A stretch of 64,000 bases of DNA from CAXBNB01 sp049115735 (lineage in GTDB: Bacteria > Bacteroidota > Bacteroidia > Cytophagales > Cyclobacteriaceae): positions 62,001 through 126,000 of the forward strand of contig JAGDZP010000021.1 in assembly GCA_049115735.1 (NCBI GenBank), read 5' to 3'. Within the stretch, counting starts at the first letter, position 1. Every line of letters begins with the position of its first letter. The position numbers were made by a program, and so were the translations under genes. Of this stretch, positions 16,116 to 24,515 are shown in pieces. The notes below the pieces were generated by a model. It was given only the letters and a program-made list of their open reading frames with translations. It made no database searches and had not been told where the DNA came from.

Positions 16116-17078
16116 TTACCAGGTTCTGTCTTTTAGATAGGCATCCAACTCTGCTCTGCTCATTGGAAGTTTATCAGAATTATTGTCCAGCCATTTTAAG
16201 AAATCATCCTTAATCTCCTGAGTCCATTTAGTGTCGATTTCTCCAGGAGTGTATTTTTTCTCTTTCAATTTTTGATGTCCGAATTGATCTTTCAGGGCCA
16301 CAAACTCTGCTTGGATAATTACTTGCTCGGCAAGGTGGGCTGGAATAAATATTACACCTTCTCTTTTTGCAAGAACCAAATCTCCCGGCATGACAGTAGA
16401 CATGCCAATTCGTATTGGAGTGTTCAGACCGGTGAGCATCATATTTTTAATATAGGATGGATCCCATCCTCGCACGTAAGCATTAAACCCTTTGATTTTT
16501 TGGAGCCCTTCAATGTCCCTGACTGATCCATCGAATACTACACCATTTCCGGAGTTGGCGTATATAGCATTTCCAAGGTTGTCGCCGATCAGCGTGCCGT
16601 CCACTATTTTTCCAAAACCATCAGCCACATAGATGTCGCCTTGTTGAAGAGCGTCTATCGGCCAGGAATTTGAGGCACCTACACGTCCGGCTTTTTTACC
16701 TTCTTCTTTTACTACATTTTCGATATCCGGCCTGGTTGGCATATACTGAGCTGTTAGTGCTCTACCGGTCATTGTTTCTCCTTCATTGAGCATCATCCAG
16801 TTTCCTTCAAACTGATTGAAGTATTTATGCCCTCTCATAGCTCCCCAGGCTTCTTCGATAGATATTTTTTTAGCCCTTTCAAGGTAACTGTCTGGAACTT
16901 TAGGGCGCCCGTCTTCAAACCTTTCACCCTTCCACTCCGAAGTAAAGGCGATCATTTGGTCTTTGGTCATGGTTTGTGAACTAGCTTCTAAAGACATGCC
17001 TATCCAGAGCGGTATTAATAAATAATAGAATAGTTTTTGCATAGAAAAGATTGGTTTTATAGAGGTTGAATTTTTCAT
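16116..17078 (-). CDS. Exported RraA-like aldolase/dimethylmenaquinone-methyltransferase-like protein
   Basis: 320 residues, with a Sec signal peptide best read from the internal Met at residue 13 (MQKLFYYLLIPLWIGMSLEASSQ). The body matches the RraA fold family. Conserved blocks are SWPIDALQQGDIYVADGFG, LIGDNLGNAIYA with the G-D-N-L region, and VVFDGSVRDIEGL, the R-D site used for metal and substrate binding in 4-hydroxy-4-methyl-2-oxoglutarate and 2-keto-3-deoxy sugar acid aldolases. A second conserved stretch is MPGDLVLAKREGVIFIP. Inference: it cleaves the 2-keto-3-deoxy acid made by the downstream dehydratase. Export is unusual for this family. It lies 302 bp downstream of susD, beyond a strong terminator. 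Confidence 0.8.
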   Translation of the reverse strand: MKNSTSIKPIFSMQKLFYYLLIPLWIGMSLEASSQTMTKDQMIAFTSEWKGERFEDGRPKVPDSYLERAKKISIEEAWGAMRGHKYFNQFEGNWMMLNEGETMTGRALTAQYMPTRPDIENVVKEEGKKAGRVGASNSWPIDALQQGDIYVADGFGKIVDGTLIGDNLGNAIYANSGNGVVFDGSVRDIEGLQKIKGFNAYVRGWDPSYIKNMMLTGLNTPIRIGMSTVMPGDLVLAKREGVIFIPAHLAEQVIIQAEFVALKDQFGHQKLKEKKYTPGEIDTKWTQEIKDDFLKWLDNNSDKLPMSRAELDAYLKDRTW

Positions 17079-17380
17079 AGAAAGTTACAAAGTGTTGGTT
17101 ACTGGATCAATTAATTGGGGCACAAACAATCAGTCCGCTCATTTTTTTCCTGTTGAATTGAGGATTGATTCACTGTCCCGGAAAAACAACTGGATCAAGA
17201 ACTGTCTAGGCTTATAAAAGAGCTACTTGATAAGTAGTCTGTCATATTTACCAAGAGATGAATCGATTTGTTGGGTTCTTGAAGCTAAATGTATGATGGG
17301 GTAAGAAAAAAGAAAGTCAATCAGCAGAAGTCAAGCTTCTACTAACCGACTTTCAATTAATTCAATAACCTTATGAATTA
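17079..17380. other. Intergenic gap with susD terminator and likely promoter of rraA-like gene
   Basis: This 302-bp gap carries the susD terminator at its right end. The rest is AT-rich and presumably holds the promoter of the rraA-like operon on the minus strand; I see no exact TAnnTTTG box and no small reading frame that looks coding. Confidence 0.5.
17304..17354 (-). terminator. Strong intrinsic terminator after susD
   Basis: On the minus strand, 16-nt arms (17336-17351 with 17315-17330) pair completely if G-T pairs are allowed, around loop CTTGA, and a T-rich tract follows. It ends the susCD transcript. Confidence 0.85.
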
Positions 17381-18922
17381 TTAGTTTACATCCCACCAAA
17401 CTCTGGTGTCCAGAATATCTGCACCTTGACGGCCAATTGCAGCATCTACGTTTGCCTTATTCACAACAAACTCTGAATCAGGATAGGTCAGTCTTCTGAT
17501 AAAATCTTCAGAAACTAATACGCTACCAGGGTAAGGATTAGGACTCACATTGGGAAATCCGCTTCTTCTAAAATTGGCCCAAACCTCGTTGGCAATTAAG
17601 AAAGAAGACATCCAGTATTGATCGTTGATCAGCTCAATTTCGCTACCAGCAGTCAATGGATGTGCTGCTATGTAAGTATCAATATCTGCCTGTGCAACGT
17701 CAGTATCGCCTGGCCATGCAGATAGCTGCTGCATGTGTCCTTCTATACCGTCGTGATAAGCTGCTTCTGCATCTCCTGATGCCCATCCTCGAACGATAGC
17801 CTCAGCCAACAATAGTTGGGTTTGAGAATATGTAAGCAAGAAAGTCGGCGCTTCCGGGTTTCCAAGACGACCTTTGTCCATAGTGCTGTAGTCATATAGA
17901 CTCGCAAGACTAGCACCTGCAACAACTGGAATGATTGAAGTATTGTCATAACCTTGAGGCATACCAATTTGTGCACCCATGGAGCTATCTCCTGTTCCAG
18001 CTGCGTGCATGTCCTTTTGGTCGTTGTTTGAGGCTGCACCAATATATCTTACTGCAATAGAAGAAATACGTGGATCGTTATTGTTCTGCATCCAATTAAC
18101 AAATTCCTCATCCAGGTAATAGAATCCATCCTGGCCACCATTCAAGTTGGTGCCCATTGCATTTCTATAGTTGGCATCATGACGAATCAAAGCATTATCG
18201 TCATTGGACTGCAGCAAGCCACCGGCAACAGCTTTAGCTGCAAATGATGATGCTGTTGACTGATCAACTTTGGACAATCTCATAGCGGCACGAAGAAGGA
18301 GAGAATTTCCAAATCGTTTCCACTGGTCTATGTTTCCTCCATACAATACATCGGCATCTACCGCATCTCCGCTAGAACTTAAGGCAGCTGAAGCAGCCTC
18401 AAGTTCAGATAGAATGTCGTTGTATATGCTTTGCTGAGAGTCGTATACAGGAAAAGCAGTTCCATCAATGAAACCCATGCCAGCTGTGAAGTATGGAACA
18501 TCACCATATGCATCAGAAACAACCATGAACGTATATGCTTTCATGATTCTAAGCATGTTATACAGGTTGGACTTATCAGGGTTGTCCATAGTAGCGTTTA
18601 TTCCGTCTACTAAGTTTTTAATTGTATTCTGATAAGCTGTATTCCAGACGTTTCCAGTCTGAGATCTGTTGTCATCATTGATGTTTGCTCCAGAACCAAC
18701 ACCTGTAAAAGGTGTGATCATTTGTCTACAGATTGTTACCTGATATGTCAACTGGTTGTAGTTCGCACCATTACGAATAATTGCTTCATTCAATTGAAAA
18801 GCAGGGTCAACAGATGTTAACCTAATCGGGTTCGTATTCATTTCGTCAAACCCGTCATCACATGAAGTGATCATGAATAATGTAAGGATCGCGCTTAATA
18901 GTATTTTATGTATATTTTTCAT
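17381..18922 (-). CDS. SusD/RagB-family glycan-binding outer-membrane lipoprotein
   Basis: 513 residues with a lipoprotein signal (FMITSC, Cys21). The sequence fits the SusD-like group that has a FDEMNTNPIRL start, tetratricopeptide-like helices, and a C-terminal FRRSGFPNVSPNPYPGSVL block where the RRSGYP-type motif is typical. SusD proteins form the lid over their SusC partner and bind the glycan at the surface. It lies 44 bp downstream of susC, so they are cotranscribed. The closest family type appears to be SusD-like_2. Ligand unknown. Confidence 0.92.
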   Translation of the reverse strand: MKNIHKILLSAILTLFMITSCDDGFDEMNTNPIRLTSVDPAFQLNEAIIRNGANYNQLTYQVTICRQMITPFTGVGSGANINDDNRSQTGNVWNTAYQNTIKNLVDGINATMDNPDKSNLYNMLRIMKAYTFMVVSDAYGDVPYFTAGMGFIDGTAFPVYDSQQSIYNDILSELEAASAALSSSGDAVDADVLYGGNIDQWKRFGNSLLLRAAMRLSKVDQSTASSFAAKAVAGGLLQSNDDNALIRHDANYRNAMGTNLNGGQDGFYYLDEEFVNWMQNNNDPRISSIAVRYIGAASNNDQKDMHAAGTGDSSMGAQIGMPQGYDNTSIIPVVAGASLASLYDYSTMDKGRLGNPEAPTFLLTYSQTQLLLAEAIVRGWASGDAEAAYHDGIEGHMQQLSAWPGDTDVAQADIDTYIAAHPLTAGSEIELINDQYWMSSFLIANEVWANFRRSGFPNVSPNPYPGSVLVSEDFIRRLTYPDSEFVVNKANVDAAIGRQGADILDTRVWWDVN

Positions 18923-18966
18923 TTTTCAGTTTATTAATAGTGAAAAAATCCTGTCTGTCGGATATT

Positions 18967-21900
18967 CTAAAATTTAACATTTAGATTGAATCCTATACCT
19001 CGTGTGATAGGTAAGCCAGTAGCTTCCAGGCCGGCAGAGTTATCATTGATGATACCATTTTGGTCTGGATGGATGTGAGGTACCCATTTTTTCAGTACCG
19101 CTACGTTATTAGCCACGATATTAAGTCGCACACCCTTCACATATTTGTTCTCTGGAAGGTGTTTTGTGAAATCATAACCAAGAGTCATTTGGCGTAGTTG
19201 CCAAGAACCTGCGTTGAATACAGATTGCTCAACACCCCTGTGGCTTCTGATGGTTTGATAATATTCCTGAATTCCTGCCTGAGCAGTGTTCACGCTTCCG
19301 TCAGGGTTTACACCATCTCCAACCACGTACCCAACATCTCTACCAGCCAATGTTTCTTTGTCGTGTCCATGTCTGTAGGCATTTGTATGTGTACCTGAAA
19401 TCAAATTATGTCCAAGCTTGAAGTCTATTAGGAAAGAGAAGCTTACACCCTTATATGTCAAAGTATTGGTGAAACCACCCCACCATGTGGGCAATGCACT
19501 ACCCCAGTTCAACTGCTCAGTTGATCTCTCAGGCCTACCGTTGTTGGCATTAAATACTTGTCTGCCCTGGGCATCTCTCAAGTAACCATAGCCATATAGC
19601 TGAGCCATTGGCATTCCAACTACTTGTCTCACAAATCCATGAAAATCTGCTCTGCCTACCTGGATAAATGTACCGTCTACGTCATCTCCAAGGCTCAACA
19701 CCTCAGAAGTATTGTGAGTAGCATTTATACTTGTGTTCCATTCGAAACTTTCGTTCTTAACAGGTGAAGCTGACAAGAAAAACTCCATTCCCTTGTTTTT
19801 ACTAGACCCAACATTGATACGTTGTTGAGTATAACCTGATGCGTTCGAAATTTGAGCATTAAGGATTTGATCTTGTGATAGTTTGTCGTAGTAAGAAAAT
19901 TCAAATCTGATATTATCAAATAAAGTCAATTCCAATCCAATTTCTTTCTCCTTCACCCTCATTGGTTTTAGATCCGGATTAGGGATGACATTTCCACTGA
20001 TATTACCTACTGGCTGAACTGTGCCACTTGGGTTAGGGAATTGTTGCGTATTAATGCCATAGAATAAATTATTAGCATAAGGAGATACATCGGTATCACT
20101 ACCCACTTCAGCATAAGCTACTCTCAATTTTCCAAAAGACAACCAATCAGGTAGGTTTTCAAATGCTTGCGAAAATACAAAGCTACCTGTTAATGAAGGG
20201 TACTGAACGCTTCTGTTCGCAGGTGACAAAGTAGAGAACCAGTCATTTCTAAGCGTGGTATTTAAATAAAGCCATCCTTTATATGACAATTCAGTAGAAG
20301 CGTACAATGAATTCACTTGCCTTTCTGAGATTGTATAGTTTGGAGTCACTTTACTAGCATTACCAATTGTATATAACCCTCTGGTAAAGAAGTTCTCACC
20401 GAGTTCTGTGTTGATGTCAGATCTTCTGTACATCCTGTTTCCTCCTAAGTTTACAACAACACCTATATCTCCGAATTTTTTGTTCGCACCGATCAAAAAG
20501 TCGCTGTTGATTTCTCGCACTCTTCTTATATCCTGTATGTATTGGCCGTTAACGAATCCCGGAGGAGCTGAAGACTGACGTTGAGAACCAGTTGGTAGGT
20601 TGTATTCTACATCTCTGTTGTACCAATCCTGACCTACTCGACCTTGCACGTACAACCAGTCAGTCAGGTCATATTTAGCAGTCAGGTTTCCGTAAATTCT
20701 GTCCCTTACATTATTTTCAAATCTTGACAATGCAAAATAAGGGTTAGTACGGTTTGTAAACCTTGAATACTTGATCTCATCACCGTTTTCGTCGAAAGCG
20801 TTATCTCTCAACAAATCCATCGGCATGGTAGAAGATAAAGTATAGATAACCACAGGGCTATAATCCTGCTCAGCAGTATTTGGTGGGTTTTTTCTGTCCT
20901 CATGTGCATAGTTCATGTTACCAGAAATCGTCAGACGATTTGTTTTCTGGGTAAACCCAAGGTTAATATTTTGTCTATTATAGTCTGACTGAGGCATTAT
21001 TGACTTACTACTATTGTCGGAAATAGAAAGGCTGAATCCACCATTCTCATTACCTGAAGATAGTCTAATCGTATGGGCCATATTTGTGCCATTTCTATAA
21101 TACTCACGCACTTTGCCAGGCTGAGCTGTATATGGTACTTCAATACCATCAAACAATATCTGAGTCATACCTGGCTCTATTTTCTCTCCAAAACTCCAAA
21201 CTCCTGAAGTAGGTCCTGGAGAATTAGGTCTCACACCGCCTTCACCTTGACCATATTCATACTGATAGTCAGTATAGTCTAGTGGGGTTTCATGCGTAAA
21301 GTTCATGTTGTATTCTACCTGGATACCATTACCATCTGCACGGTTCTTTGTGGTGATCATGATAACACCATCTTTCGCCCTGGATCCATAAAGTGCTGAT
21401 GCGGCAGCACCTTTAAGTACAGTCATTGAGGTTATGTCATCGGGATTAATACTACTTAGACCATCTCCACCGTCAGATCTTCTGTTTCGTCCAACTTCGC
21501 CCTGACTCTGGCCATTACCCTGGTTACCAAAGTTTGTGTTGTCTATTGGCACACCGTTGACTACTATCAGTGGAGAGTTGTTTCCACCGAAAGATGAAAT
21601 ACCTCTGATTCGAATTTTACTACTACCTTGAGGTCCTGATCCCATGTTTGTGATGTTTACACCGGCTATCTTACCTTGTAGTGCATTCATGAAATTTGGA
21701 GAACGGTTTACCGTCATTTCCTTTGAGTCCACTTTAGATGCAGCATAACCAAGGGTTTTTCGCTCTTTCTCAATACCCAAAGCCGTAACCACTACCTCTT
21801 GTAGTTGCTCCTGGTCAAGGGCCATCTGTGTGTCGATTACAGTCTGGCTACCCACAATGACTTCTTGTGTTACATATCCCACGAAAGAAATGACAATGGT

Positions 21901-22443
21901 CGCATCATCGGGTACAGTCAGCTTGTAGTTACCGTCCAGGTCAGTTGTGGTACCCGCACTAGAGCCTTTTACCACGACAGATGCACCGGGAAGCCCCTGA
22001 TTGTTTTCATCTGTAATTTTTCCGGAAATGTCCACAGCCTGATATGCCTCCTGAACGATAGTCTTAGAAGACCTTTTGGCCTTGCTCACTGCTATCATGT
22101 CATTCACACGTCGGAATGTTACTTTACCGCTCTTGCCAATTTTCTCCAGTACTTTGTCAAGACTGGCGTTTTTAGCATTGACCGAGACGACAATTTTATT
22201 GCTTAATTCGTCCAGGTATGAAAATTTGAAATCCGTTTGGCTTTCAATTTTGTTAAGAACTTTGAACAACCCTGTGTTCTGTTCCTCTAGCGTAATTGTG
22301 ATATCACTGAGAAGTTTCTGTGAATTACCACTATGCGCTGCTAATACTCCCGCAAAGGAGATCGAAACTATCCATCCTAAAAAGACCCGTTTAGACATAG
22401 TTATAATCGATCTAATCAAATTATTTGTTGTAAATTTGTACAT
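18967..22443 (-). CDS. SusC/RagA-family TonB-dependent transporter with STN signalling domain
   Basis: 1158 residues. Domains in order: signal segment (the Met at 17 begins a better signal peptide, MSKRVFLGWIVSISFAG), STN domain at about 48-121, carboxypeptidase-regulatory-like beta-sandwich at about 138-220 (GKITDENNQGLPGASVVVKG), a plug at about 235-370 with LQEVVVTALGIEKERKTLGY at its entry, and a 22-strand barrel ending in a terminal Phe (GIGFNLNVKF). The STN domain is what links such transporters to FecR and an ECF sigma factor. Together with the adjacent genes this predicts substrate-induced expression through trans-envelope signalling. It imports glycan fragments into the periplasm using TonB energy. 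Confidence 0.95.
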   Translation of the reverse strand: MYKFTTNNLIRSIITMSKRVFLGWIVSISFAGVLAAHSGNSQKLLSDITITLEEQNTGLFKVLNKIESQTDFKFSYLDELSNKIVVSVNAKNASLDKVLEKIGKSGKVTFRRVNDMIAVSKAKRSSKTIVQEAYQAVDISGKITDENNQGLPGASVVVKGSSAGTTTDLDGNYKLTVPDDATIVISFVGYVTQEVIVGSQTVIDTQMALDQEQLQEVVVTALGIEKERKTLGYAASKVDSKEMTVNRSPNFMNALQGKIAGVNITNMGSGPQGSSKIRIRGISSFGGNNSPLIVVNGVPIDNTNFGNQGNGQSQGEVGRNRRSDGGDGLSSINPDDITSMTVLKGAAASALYGSRAKDGVIMITTKNRADGNGIQVEYNMNFTHETPLDYTDYQYEYGQGEGGVRPNSPGPTSGVWSFGEKIEPGMTQILFDGIEVPYTAQPGKVREYYRNGTNMAHTIRLSSGNENGGFSLSISDNSSKSIMPQSDYNRQNINLGFTQKTNRLTISGNMNYAHEDRKNPPNTAEQDYSPVVIYTLSSTMPMDLLRDNAFDENGDEIKYSRFTNRTNPYFALSRFENNVRDRIYGNLTAKYDLTDWLYVQGRVGQDWYNRDVEYNLPTGSQRQSSAPPGFVNGQYIQDIRRVREINSDFLIGANKKFGDIGVVVNLGGNRMYRRSDINTELGENFFTRGLYTIGNASKVTPNYTISERQVNSLYASTELSYKGWLYLNTTLRNDWFSTLSPANRSVQYPSLTGSFVFSQAFENLPDWLSFGKLRVAYAEVGSDTDVSPYANNLFYGINTQQFPNPSGTVQPVGNISGNVIPNPDLKPMRVKEKEIGLELTLFDNIRFEFSYYDKLSQDQILNAQISNASGYTQQRINVGSSKNKGMEFFLSASPVKNESFEWNTSINATHNTSEVLSLGDDVDGTFIQVGRADFHGFVRQVVGMPMAQLYGYGYLRDAQGRQVFNANNGRPERSTEQLNWGSALPTWWGGFTNTLTYKGVSFSFLIDFKLGHNLISGTHTNAYRHGHDKETLAGRDVGYVVGDGVNPDGSVNTAQAGIQEYYQTIRSHRGVEQSVFNAGSWQLRQMTLGYDFTKHLPENKYVKGVRLNIVANNVAVLKKWVPHIHPDQNGIINDNSAGLEATGLPITRGIGFNLNVKF

Positions 22444-22616
22444 ACTTATAACGTTAAATGGTTTTAAAAATCATTGATCGTGAATTGAAGGCGGAAGTAC
22501 CTCGCACGTACTTTCGCTTCTTTTTTTATGTTAGTTTTTATTCAGTTTTCCTTTTACCTCCTTTCAATTTTTAGTGTTTATATAGTTTATTTTTAAAATG
22601 GACATTGTCCACTTGA

Positions 22617-23618
22617 TTATTTATTCGCTTTGATTGTCACTGTTTTATTGTTGATATCGAAATCGAAATCAGCCAAATAACTCAACACTCCCATTACAGA
22701 TTCCAGATTTTCGTTCTGCTTAAGTGTTACCCTCTTTTGCAGTAGTGATCTATCATGAACCAAAATTTTCACTCCGTACCACCGCTCCAGCGTGGAGATC
22801 ACATCGCCTAGCTTCTGTCTTTCTAATATGAGCCATCCGTCTTTCCATGCTATCAAATCCGTTACATCTGCTTCATTCTTCTTGAAAATATGTTCATGCT
22901 TATTAAATACCACTCCCTGATCTTGTGTAAGTAGTTTAGCTGCAGGAGTACGCACTTCTGCCTCATCCACCAATTCTACCTTCACTTTACCAGACGCCAC
23001 CCATACCTGCTCGTCGCTTTCATCCGGATATGCTTTAATGTTGAAAGAGGTACCAAGTACTGTAGTTACCAAATCCTTTGATTCAACAATAAATGGTCTA
23101 TCAGTATCTCTTTTGACCTCAAAGAATGCCTCGCCAACCAGCTTAACCTGCCTGGTAGAAGGATCGAAGGGCTCAGGGTATTCAAGAGAACTTTCTGCAT
23201 TTAGGTGAACAATGGTTCCGTCAGGAAGACGGAATGTCGCCTTTTGACCTAATTTAGTAGATTTTTGGATCACTACTGAAACTGCATCCTTTTCATAAGG
23301 CTCTGTATTGTATTCATTGAAAAGAAAAGTGAGCGATAATATTACCAATACGGAAGCCGCTATGGCAATGAGTGTCTGTGTAAGTTTTCTACTAGTAGAA
23401 TTCCAGGAATGCAAAGACCTTGATTTGTCTATTTGCATTTTCAGGCTACCATGTATCCTTGACCCAATATTTTCCTTTTCACCCTTTCTGCCGGATGGGA
23501 TATTGATTAGCTCATCATCATGTGAGTCATACCAGTCGTTCAGTTTTCTCTTTTCCTCCTCTGAGGCAAGTCCTGTTAAAAAACGATCAGCAAGCCTTTC
23601 TATATCATCTTGTCTCAT
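22617..23618 (-). CDS. FecR-family anti-sigma factor
   Basis: 333 residues. The N-terminal 80 residues are cytoplasmic and sigma-binding. One membrane helix lies at 82-100 (TLIAIAASVLVILSLTFLF), followed by the periplasmic FecR domain (KATFRLPDGTIVHLNAESSL, GEAFFEVKRDTDRPFIVES, GTSFNIKAY). The C-terminal 75 residues match DUF4974 (LGDVISTLERWYGVKI), the part that contacts the STN domain of the transporter. It passes the substrate signal from SusC to the sigma factor encoded 155 bp upstream. Confidence 0.93.
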   Translation of the reverse strand: MRQDDIERLADRFLTGLASEEEKRKLNDWYDSHDDELINIPSGRKGEKENIGSRIHGSLKMQIDKSRSLHSWNSTSRKLTQTLIAIAASVLVILSLTFLFNEYNTEPYEKDAVSVVIQKSTKLGQKATFRLPDGTIVHLNAESSLEYPEPFDPSTRQVKLVGEAFFEVKRDTDRPFIVESKDLVTTVLGTSFNIKAYPDESDEQVWVASGKVKVELVDEAEVRTPAAKLLTQDQGVVFNKHEHIFKKNEADVTDLIAWKDGWLILERQKLGDVISTLERWYGVKILVHDRSLLQKRVTLKQNENLESVMGVLSYLADFDFDINNKTVTIKANK

Positions 23619-23773
23619 TTATCACTTAGGTGGTTCATTCGTCTATAATTAAAGTCAGTCATGTCGTGGTAATTACCTGGTCTGGTTTGAAGATAATTTA
23701 TAACGTACTGGTATACAGTTGAATAAATTTCAAAAAAAGGTATTGTTATTACCGCAATGCTGAATGGATGTTG

Positions 23774-24352
23774 TTACAAAGTAGACAGAATCAATCCGAT
23801 GATGATGGTGTAGTCTGCCAGTTTCGTCTTAAGGATTTTTCTGGCTTGGGTGATATGCCCTTCCGCAGTTCGCGAAGATATTTTGAGTTGTTTGGCAATC
23901 TCTTTAGCAGTTCTTCCGTCTTGTTTCAAGCGAAATACCACACGGCATTTCTCAGGTAGTTTTGCAATTTCCCTGCTAATAACTCCATACAATTCGTCAA
24001 AAGAAAGGCGCTCCTGTGTAGAATTATCCAATACCGGAATTAATGCCATATTTTCATCTACATACTTCCGTCTTACTTTGGATGAGGCATAGTGGTTTAA
24101 GATCTTGTATTTAAGTGCTGAAAAGAGGTAAGAGGTCAATGACTTGTAAATTGTCAACTTGTGTCGTCTTTCCCATAATTCTGTGAAAATGTCTTGAACT
24201 ATGCCCTCAGCAGCTTCTTTGGACTGGATTCTGTTGTAGGCCATACCATACATTCGCTCCCAGTAGGAGTTGTAAATTAGATCGAATGCTCTTTGATCGT
24301 CGTGTGAAAGCAGCCTTACCAGTTCAGCATCGGTATGTTGAAACTCTAGCAC
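23774..24352 (-). CDS. ECF RNA polymerase sigma factor
   Basis: 192 residues, sigma-70 family, Bacteroidota FecI-like group. Region 2 is AFDLIYNSYWERMYGMAYN to QDIFTELWERR, and region 4 is LPEKCRVVFRLKQDGRTAKE with the helix-turn-helix IAKQLKISSRTAEGHITQAR. The only suitable start is a GTG; no ATG lies in frame upstream of region 2. It probably directs transcription of the susCD operon and perhaps itself. FecR follows on the same strand. Confidence 0.93.
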   Translation of the reverse strand: MLEFQHTDAELVRLLSHDDQRAFDLIYNSYWERMYGMAYNRIQSKEAAEGIVQDIFTELWERRHKLTIYKSLTSYLFSALKYKILNHYASSKVRRKYVDENMALIPVLDNSTQERLSFDELYGVISREIAKLPEKCRVVFRLKQDGRTAKEIAKQLKISSRTAEGHITQARKILKTKLADYTIIIGLILSTL

Positions 24353-24515
24353 GTTTCAAGAAATAATTTAGTGTAGTAGAATAGTTTGAAAACTTAAGAT
24401 AGCAAATTCTCTGAACATTTGAGAAGAATGTTGAATTTTTAACATCCTAAAATGTTTTGTTTTTATGAGTTAAGGGCTTAAATACCTGGAATACAGCTAT
24501 TGTACATAACGGGTC

